Assembly (NCBI GenBank): GCA_946478645.1 | Contig: CAMLCW010000082.1 | Location: 1 to 15,486, forward strand | DNA: 15,486 nucleotides | Origin: an uncultured Variovorax sp. | GTDB taxonomy: Bacteria > Pseudomonadota > Gammaproteobacteria > Burkholderiales > Burkholderiaceae | Direction: 5' to 3' | Part shown: positions 11,091 to 15,486 of the stretch, one piece after another | Layout of the letters: each line of letters opens with the position of its first letter | How positions within the stretch are numbered: position 1 is the first letter of the stretch | Program-made: the position numbers and the translations under genes | Notes under the pieces: model-generated | The model's input: the letters and a program-made list of their open reading frames with translations, nothing else | Database searches by the model: none | What the model was told of the DNA's origin: nothing

Positions 11091-12362
11091 CTAACGCTCT
11101 TTGCGCAGGAACAGCCGCGAGATGGCCTGCGCCGTCTGCTCGCGCGCGGCGGCGTCGCCCGCGTGGAGCTCGGCCAGCGCGCCATGCATCATCTTCTGCG
11201 TGAGCCCGCGCGACATGGCTTCGAGCACCGCTTCGACCGGCTCGCCCCTGGCGAGCAGCTTGCGTGCGCGCGCCATCTCGGCGGCGCGCCATTCGTCGGC
11301 CTGCGCATTGAGCTGCTGGATCAGCGGCACCGTGCCGCGCTGGCCCAGCCAGTGCATGAAGCTCTGCACGCCCGCATCGATGATCGCCTCGGCCTGCGCC
11401 ACCGCCGCCTGGCGGTTGGCCTGGCCCTGCTGAACCACCTGCGCCAGGTCGTCGACGGTGTAGAGATAGATGTCCTCGAGCGCCTTGACCTCGGGCTCGA
11501 CGTCGCGCGGCACGGCCAGGTCGACCATGAACATCGGGCGGTGCCTGCGCGCCTTGAGCGCCCGCTCGACCGCGCCCAGGCCGATGATCGGCAGCGTGCT
11601 CGCGGTGCAACTCACCACGATGTCGAATTCGGCGAGCCGTCCCGGCAGGTCGGCCAGCCGCATCGCCTCGCCGCCGAAGCGCGAGGCCAGCTTTTCGCCG
11701 CGTTCGAGCGTGCGGTTGGCAATGGCGATCGACTTGGGCTCCTTGGCCGCGAAATGCGTGGCCGCGAGATCGATCATCTCGCCGGCGCCGACGAACAGCA
11801 CGCGCGTCTGGCGGAGGTCCTCGAACAGCTGGCTCGCGAGCCGCACGGCCGCCGCGGCCATGCTGATGGAATGCGCGCCGATCTCGGTGGCGGTGCGCAC
11901 CTCCTTCGCGACCGCGAAGGAGCGCTGGAACAATTGGTTGAGCGTGCTGCCGAGCGCACCGGCGGTTTCGGCCGCGCGGATCGCGTCCTTCATCTGGCCC
12001 AGGATCTGGGCCTCGCCGAGCACCATCGAATCCAGGCCGCTGGCCACGCGGAACGCATGGCGCGCTGCCGCGTCGTCGTGCAGCGTGTAGGCATGCGAAC
12101 GCAAAAGCGCCGGCGCCACGCCGCCGCTCTGGGCCAGCCAGCCGACCGTGTGGTCGAGCGCGGCCTGGTCCGCGGCGCAGTAGATCTCGGTGCGGTTGCA
12201 GGTCGAGATGATCGCGGCCTCGACCTGTGGATGGCGGCCGCTCGCGAACGAGCTGCGCAGGCTTTGCAGCGTGGGCGCGATCTGATCGAGCGCGAACGCA
12301 AAACGACCGCGCAGATCGAGCGGCGCGGTCGTGTGGTTCAAGCCGAGGGCCCAGACTGACAT
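11091..12362 (-). CDS. hemA: Glutamyl-tRNA reductase
   Basis: HemA reduces glutamyl-tRNA to glutamate-1-semialdehyde with NADPH, the committed step of tetrapyrrole synthesis by the C5 route. The 423-residue product starts [20 protein letters not shown]. The catalytic cysteine is C55 in [25 protein letters not shown] and [12 protein letters not shown] lie in the substrate domain. The Rossmann-type NADPH domain includes [17 protein letters not shown] and [13 protein letters not shown]. The C-terminal dimerisation helix is present. The N-terminus is conserved, so the ATG at 12362 is secure although it lies only nine bases after a perfect -10 box. It leads the prfA-prmC-grxD series. Confidence 0.97.
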   Translation of the reverse strand: MSVWALGLNHTTAPLDLRGRFAFALDQIAPTLQSLRSSFASGRHPQVEAAIISTCNRTEIYCAADQAALDHTVGWLAQSGGVAPALLRSHAYTLHDDAAARHAFRVASGLDSMVLGEAQILGQMKDAIRAAETAGALGSTLNQLFQRSFAVAKEVRTATEIGAHSISMAAAAVRLASQLFEDLRQTRVLFVGAGEMIDLAATHFAAKEPKSIAIANRTLERGEKLASRFGGEAMRLADLPGRLAEFDIVVSCTASTLPIIGLGAVERALKARRHRPMFMVDLAVPRDVEPEVKALEDIYLYTVDDLAQVVQQGQANRQAAVAQAEAIIDAGVQSFMHWLGQRGTVPLIQQLNAQADEWRAAEMARARKLLARGEPVEAVLEAMSRGLTQKMMHGALAELHAGDAAAREQTAQAISRLFLRKER

Positions 12363-12368
12363 ATTTGC

Positions 12369-12384
12369 CTGATTATAAAATCAG
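12369..12384. promoter_or_regulatory. hemA -10 box inside a small palindrome; possible overlapping divergent promoter
   Basis: On the minus strand TATAAT (12377-12372) is a perfect -10 box nine bases from the hemA ATG, with no good -35. It lies in an inverted repeat CTGATT-ATAA-AATCAG (12369-12384). On the plus strand the same bases offer TAAAAT (12376-12381) with CTGACA (12356-12361) only 14 bp upstream, a possible but short-spaced promoter for the downstream small membrane-protein gene. Confidence 0.5.
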
Positions 12385-12444
12385 CAGGCACCTTCCGGCT
12401 GCGAAGGGGCTTCGCCCTGCGGCGCCTTCCCCCTTCCCAACGCC

Positions 12445-12723
12445 ATGTCGCTGCTCGATCTGCTCAACCACCTGCTGAACTTCATCGCACCCGCGCTCGT
12501 CGTGGGTTTCCTGTGCGCGCTGACTGGCCGCGCGTTCGGGCGGCGGGCTGCCGGTGCGCCGGCGTGGTGGCTGCAGGGTGCGTTCAATGCGGCCGCCGGC
12601 ACGGTGGCGCTGCTCGGCGGATTGGTCCTTCTGGGACGCGACGGGACGGTCGCGGCCTACGCGGCGCTCGTCATCGCGAGCGGTACAAGCCAATGGATCG
12701 GCTCGCGCGGCTGGCGAAGGTAG
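12445..12723 (+). CDS. Small conserved-looking membrane protein, function unknown
   Basis: The 92-residue product has three hydrophobic segments (about 10-28, 41-62 and 67-84) separated by short basic or glycine-rich loops (GRAFGRRAAGAP, LGRDG), and a basic end GSRGWRR. This fits a small inner-membrane protein. I do not recognise a named family with confidence. The reading frame is strongly protein-like against its surroundings, and the gene is divergent from hemA across an 82-bp gap with a shared promoter-like region. No clear Shine-Dalgarno is seen (CCCAACGCC precedes the ATG). Confidence 0.75.
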   Translation: MSLLDLLNHLLNFIAPALVVGFLCALTGRAFGRRAAGAPAWWLQGAFNAAAGTVALLGGLVLLGRDGTVAAYAALVIASGTSQWIGSRGWRR

Positions 12724-12877
12724 ACCCAGCAGCCCCATAGGGTTGGCGCGAGTTTCAATATGTTACATAGGTTAATATATGAGCTCGCAGTTGGTGACTC
12801 TTCACACTTGAAGCGCGCGGAGCGGCAGGCAGAGCGGCTCGCGCCGATGTGGCGAGGCGGCCCATGGGACGGTATCG
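12724..12877. promoter_or_regulatory. AT-rich control region before the Crp/Fnr-type gene
   Basis: This 154-bp gap holds a stretch far poorer in GC than its surroundings (about 12751-12780). It contains an 11-bp perfect palindrome TATGT-T-ACATA (12759-12769) and TAATAT (12773-12778), a four-of-six -10 candidate. GTGA-CTCT-TCAC (12794-12805) is a second dyad. Together they suggest a promoter with an operator, possibly autoregulatory. No -35 at proper spacing is clear. Confidence 0.4.
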
Positions 12878-13636
12878 ATGTATTTGCATCCTCTTTTCGC
12901 CAGTGTTCCTCCGGACGAACGCGCCGCATTCGTCCAGCGTCTCGAGCTTCGGTCCTGCCGGCGCAACGAGGTGGTGCTCGCGGCCGATGCCTGGACCGAC
13001 CATATCTACTGCGTCGCCACCGGGCTGCTGCGTGTGGTGGTGCAGGGCAGCGAGGACAGCGGCGACGTCACGACCGACTTCATTCGCCAGGATGATTTCT
13101 TCCTTCATGCGACCCTGACCGAGGACCGCTACCAGTCGGGCGCCACCTTGATCGCGGCCCTGCCGACTTCGCTGTACCTGATTCCGACGGCGGAATTCCG
13201 TGCCCTTTGCACGCGCCATCCGGCTGTGACGATGGGCCTGCTCGGCATGGTGATGAAGCGCACCGCGGCCCTGCGCCGTCAGATCCGGCAGATTTCGTCG
13301 GCCTCGTCGGAGCGGCTCATCAGCCGCATCCTGCATGAACTCACCGAGCTGGCCCCGGGCGTGGGCGGCGGCTACGACAAGCGCATCACGCAGTCGGTGA
13401 TCGCCTCGTATTCGGGGCTCTCGCGGATGCAGGTCAACAAGACGATGCGCGACCTGGAGCGCCGCGGGCTGGTCCGGCGCGATGAGCACGGCGTCTATGT
13501 GCCGCCCAGCTTCGCCTCGTCCGACTTCCAGGATCTGCCCTCGAGCGAGCCGCCGCCGCAGGGCCCGGCCGGCGAGGTCGATCCGTCGTTCTTCCCGGAC
13601 CTGCCCGAAGCCCCGCCGAAGCCTGGCAAGGACTGA
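12878..13636 (+). CDS. Crp/Fnr-family transcriptional regulator
   Basis: The 252-residue product has an N-terminal cyclic-nucleotide-binding-like beta-roll (about 4-120), a long dimer helix (about 120-160) and a winged helix-turn-helix (about 165-225) with SVIASYSGLSRMQVNKTMRDLERRGLV as the recognition region. The segment where CRP has its cAMP-pocket GE and R residues reads DDFFLHATLTEDRYQSGATL, so cAMP binding is doubtful. There is no N-terminal cysteine cluster of the Fnr type (cysteines at 27, 45 and one near 110 only). A 40-residue proline-rich acidic tail ends PPKPGKD. GGGACGG lies just before the ATG. The signal and targets are unknown. It ends seven bases before flgN on the opposite strand. 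Confidence 0.88.
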   Translation: MYLHPLFASVPPDERAAFVQRLELRSCRRNEVVLAADAWTDHIYCVATGLLRVVVQGSEDSGDVTTDFIRQDDFFLHATLTEDRYQSGATLIAALPTSLYLIPTAEFRALCTRHPAVTMGLLGMVMKRTAALRRQIRQISSASSERLISRILHELTELAPGVGGGYDKRITQSVIASYSGLSRMQVNKTMRDLERRGLVRRDEHGVYVPPSFASSDFQDLPSSEPPPQGPAGEVDPSFFPDLPEAPPKPGKD

Positions 13637-13643
13637 CGTCCTC

Positions 13644-14093
13644 TCAGCCCGCTGCGATGCGGGTGCCCGCGCCCGCCGTGGCGCGCCGGATGCCGTCCGG
13701 GCCGTAAAACGGCTGTGCGCTGCCCGCCTGCAAGTAATGCAGCGCGTTCTGCGTGAAGTCGAGCTGGCTGTAGACCAGGGTGCCGTTGCGGCGGTTGCCG
13801 GCGCGGGCCTGCTGCGCGCATTCGAGCAGCGCATGCCATGCGGCCAGCGTGGCTTCGCCCTCGGCGGCCGCGGCGGCCTCGGCGCCGGCGCGGCCGGGCT
13901 CGAAGCCGCGCGCGACCTGCGCCGATTCGCGCGTCCGGTCGAGCGCCGCCATGCGGTCGAGCAGGCCGGCCTTGCGCTCGGTGATCTGCGGCAGCGCGGC
14001 GAAGAGGCCCTGCGTCATGGCCTCGGCTTCCTGCGCGAGCACCGAGACGAATTCTTCGATGCAATCTTTCTCGGCCAACAGATGGAGCAGCAT
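13644..14093 (-). CDS. flgN: Flagellar export chaperone FlgN
   Basis: FlgN is the cytoplasmic chaperone of the hook-filament junction proteins FlgK and FlgL. The 149-residue product is mostly helical with a heptad-like N-terminus (MLLHLLAEKDCIEEFVSVLAQEAEAM). It ends with the family-type segment NRRNGTLVYSQLDFTQNALHYLQ and YGPDG. Length and order behind flgM fit. It starts six bases after the flgM stop and has no visible Shine-Dalgarno, so translation is probably coupled to flgM. Confidence 0.9.
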   Translation of the reverse strand: MLLHLLAEKDCIEEFVSVLAQEAEAMTQGLFAALPQITERKAGLLDRMAALDRTRESAQVARGFEPGRAGAEAAAAAEGEATLAAWHALLECAQQARAGNRRNGTLVYSQLDFTQNALHYLQAGSAQPFYGPDGIRRATAGAGTRIAAG

Positions 14094-14099
14094 GGTGCG

Positions 14100-14396
14100 T
14101 CAGGGCTTCGTCTTGGGATCGAGCAGCTCGCGCACGCTGGCCAGCAGGCCGTCGGCAATCCGCTCGGGGTGGACTTCATAGCGGCCGGCACGGATGTCCT
14201 CCCGGATCGCGGCCACCCGCGCGGCGTCGAAGTCGGCATTGGGCGCCTCGGGCAGCGAGCGGACCTGGCCCGACGAGAGCTGCACGACGTCCTTGCCGCC
14301 CGGCACGGCGTCGGCGCTGCCGGCCGGCGCCGGAGACGCGCCCTTGTTCGTGCGGATGAGCGGGGTGGCCGAAGGGGTGGATGGATCGATTTTCAA
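14100..14396 (-). CDS. flgM: Anti-sigma-28 factor FlgM (TTG start)
   Basis: FlgM binds and inhibits the flagellar sigma factor FliA until it is exported through the finished hook-basal body. The 98-residue product starts MKIDPSTPSATPLIR and has a disordered, proline/alanine/glycine-rich N-terminal half. Its C-terminal half has the sigma-28-binding pattern, including VAAIREDIRAGRYEVHPERIADGLL. The start codon is TTG at 14396-14394, since no in-frame ATG fits, and it is backed by GAGGAA at 14407-14402 five bases upstream. A near-consensus sigma-28 promoter lies directly in front, so FliA would control its own inhibitor. Confidence 0.93.
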   Translation of the reverse strand: MKIDPSTPSATPLIRTNKGASPAPAGSADAVPGGKDVVQLSSGQVRSLPEAPNADFDAARVAAIREDIRAGRYEVHPERIADGLLASVRELLDPKTKP

Positions 14397-14410
14397 GATG
14401 GTTCCTCAAA

Positions 14411-14462
14411 GGGCTGCCTGGTGTATCGGCAGCCCGGCCCGAAACTTTAGGGCCTGGGCCGG
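14411..14462. repeat. Two adjacent inverted repeats over the flgM promoter
   Basis: GGGCTGCC (14411-14418) pairs with GGCAGCCC (14428-14435) over a 9-nt loop. CCGGCCC (14434-14440) pairs with GGGCCGG (14456-14462) over 15 nt. The -10 element overlaps the first repeat and the -35 TAAA lies in the loop of the second. In a transcript running out of flgA they would form hairpins, the last followed only by TTTG. Confidence 0.55.
14423..14449 (-). promoter_or_regulatory. Sigma-28 (FliA) promoter of flgM-flgN
   Basis: TAAA (14449-14446), exactly 15 bp, then GCCGATAC (14430-14423) matches the classical FliA promoter TAAA-N15-GCCGATAA in all but the last base. Transcription would start near 14416, about 20 nt before the flgM TTG. 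The position and fit make this the best-supported promoter in the window. Confidence 0.88.
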
Positions 14463-14470
14463 AAATTCCA

Positions 14471-15187
14471 CTATTGCGGCAGCCGCAGCTGTCCTTCCTC
14501 GTCCGCAATACCGCTGACGATCCGCCCGTCCAGCGTCTTCGCGCGCACGATCGCCCCGGCGCCGGCACTGGCCAGCGCGCGCGCCTCGGTGCTCACTGAA
14601 AAGCCCGGTCCCTCGGCCACGACCTTGATCGCCTGGCCCTGCTGGATCACCGTGACGCCGCGCACCTGCTCGCGCCGCAGCGGCGCGCCGGCCGCGATGC
14701 GGTTGGCAGCGACCACGCCCTGGAGTTCGGCCGCATCGGTCAGCACCGAACGCGGCAGTGCCGTGAGATCGCCGTCGCGCGCCGCAAGGTCGGCGGCACC
14801 GAAGGCCTGCCCCGCATCGATGTTGCGCGTGGCGACGAAGTAGCGTCCAACGACCGCGACATGGGCGCGCACGTAGCGCGTCCACGGCTTCTGCTCCGAA
14901 TGGCAGCGCAGGCCGACCGAGACCCGGCCCCAGGGCCGCGCGCCGCGCGGCAGGAAGGCATCGAGCGCCTCGCAGGCCGGCAGCGCACCCGACGCCGGCG
15001 CATCCACGCGGACGGTGACCTTGCCCGGCAGGCCGGCGCTCTGCGCGAGCAGCAGCTTCTCGACGGCGGCGTGCGCTTCGCCTTCGAGCGGTGCCGCGGC
15101 GCAGGCCGTCGCCATACCGAGCCCTGCGGCCAGGGCCGTGAGCCGGCATCGCAGGGCAGGCGGTAGAGAGAGGTTCATGGCAGTCAT
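14471..15187 (-). CDS. flgA: Flagellar P-ring assembly chaperone FlgA
   Basis: FlgA is a periplasmic chaperone for P-ring (FlgI) formation. The product, 238 residues from this start, has an N-terminal signal ([20 protein letters not shown], cleavage before PLEG). Its C-terminal SAF/ChapFlgA domain (about 110-238) has [36 protein letters not shown] and [19 protein letters not shown]. The ATG at 15187 has GGA five bases upstream. A second in-frame ATG three codons later (15178) is almost as good. It is divergent from flgB, the usual arrangement, and is followed by flgM after 74 bp. Confidence 0.94.
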   Translation of the reverse strand: MTAMNLSLPPALRCRLTALAAGLGMATACAAAPLEGEAHAAVEKLLLAQSAGLPGKVTVRVDAPASGALPACEALDAFLPRGARPWGRVSVGLRCHSEQKPWTRYVRAHVAVVGRYFVATRNIDAGQAFGAADLAARDGDLTALPRSVLTDAAELQGVVAANRIAAGAPLRREQVRGVTVIQQGQAIKVVAEGPGFSVSTEARALASAGAGAIVRAKTLDGRIVSGIADEEGQLRLPQ

Positions 15188-15348
15188 CGGTGTCCGCAAT
15201 TCTAGGAAGCCGCCCCCGATCCGAAGATGCGAACTGCACGCCAAAGGCCCCTTTGTTCGGGCCATTGCGAACGCGGTGCATGCATAGACTCGCTTTCCAT
15301 CTGTCGCCACGCCCAGCCGGGCCGCGACGCCTCGAACGGATGGAAAAC
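15188..15348. promoter_or_regulatory. Divergent flgA-flgB gap
   Basis: This gap of about 160 bp should hold the class II promoters for flgA and the flgB operon. On the minus strand TAGAAT (around 15207-15202) is a possible flgA -10 box. On the plus strand I find no sigma-28 or sigma-54 motif and no convincing sigma-70 pair; TTGCGA (15265-15270) lacks a partner at proper distance. Confidence 0.3.
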
Positions 15349-15486
15349 ATGATCGACAAGCTGGATGCGGCGCTTCGCTTCAACCGCGAAGCACTCAACC
15401 TCAGGGCGCAGCGCCAGGAAGTGCTGGCAGCCAACAACGCCCACGCCGACACGCCCAACTACAAGGCACGCGACTTCGATTTTGCG
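15349..15486 (+). CDS. flgB: Flagellar basal-body rod protein FlgB, 5' part only
   Basis: FlgB forms the proximal rod of the flagellar basal body. The 46 residues in the window start [21 protein letters not shown] and include [24 protein letters not shown], the conserved rod-protein N-terminal signature ([11 protein letters not shown]). The gene runs off the right edge. The ATG at 15349 matches the family start and has GGAAAA just upstream. An in-frame ATG at 15340 would add three residues. It presumably opens the flgBCDEFGHIJ(KL) operon. Confidence 0.95.
   Translation, partial: MIDKLDAALRFNREALNLRAQRQEVLAANNAHADTPNYKARDFDFA

Noticed and set aside
9370..11094. Plus-strand long frame opposite prmC and prfA
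   Set aside because: It is antisense to two motif-rich genes and has no recognisable domain. Part of it is only the inverted-repeat element.
12760..13095. Plus-strand frame beginning before the Crp/Fnr-type gene
   Set aside because: It overlaps the regulator in another frame and shows no protein-like pattern.
15188..15348. Sigma-28 or sigma-54 promoter for flgB
   Set aside because: Neither the TAAA-N15-GCCGATAA nor the GG-N10-GC pattern is convincingly present.

Overview
The window is GC-rich, gene-dense chromosomal DNA from a betaproteobacterium, most likely a member of the Comamonadaceae close to Variovorax. This rests on protein resemblance and gene order read by eye (ispB | rplU-rpmA-obgE-proB, CNP1-like lipoprotein/rppH, proS, hemA-prfA-prmC-grxD, then flagellar flgN-flgM-flgA | flgB). 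No database search was possible. I see no tRNA, rRNA, CRISPR array, insertion sequence or phage gene.

Layout. Bases 1-341 (minus) hold the 5' part of ispB (quinone side-chain synthesis), divergent from rplU-rpmA-obgE-proB (527-3503, plus): ribosomal proteins L21 and L27, the ribosome-assembly GTPase Obg, and glutamate 5-kinase. A hairpin with a weak T-rich tail lies between rpmA and obgE. Convergent to proB are a CNP1-like lipoprotein gene and rppH (3511-4738, minus), which overlap by 59 nt. rppH is divergent from proS (4896-6641), which is joined by an ATGA overlap to a secreted lytic transglycosylase gene (6638-7282). That gene shares its stop region with a convergent CBS-domain membrane protein of the HlyC/CorC type. 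Next comes a minus-strand series read in the order hemA, prfA, prmC, grxD, CorC-like: glutamyl-tRNA reductase, release factor 1 and its methyltransferase, and a monothiol glutaredoxin.

Divergent from hemA are a 92-residue membrane protein and, after an AT-rich stretch, a Crp/Fnr-type regulator. The window ends with flgN-flgM-flgA (minus) and the start of flgB (plus). A near-consensus sigma-28 promoter lies directly in front of flgM.

Functional themes are translation and its termination (L21, L27, Obg, ProRS, RF1, PrmC), proline and tetrapyrrole precursor supply (ProB, HemA), Fe-S/redox handling (GrxD), mRNA decay (RppH) and flagellum assembly. The most unusual non-coding structure is a perfect 29-bp inverted repeat separated by 53 bp in the hemA-prfA gap (10938-11048). 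It is built of short 'GACGC'-containing units and looks like a copy of a dispersed repeat. I found no clear previously undescribed multi-gene system. The findings are mainly regulatory and structural, and most are modest.
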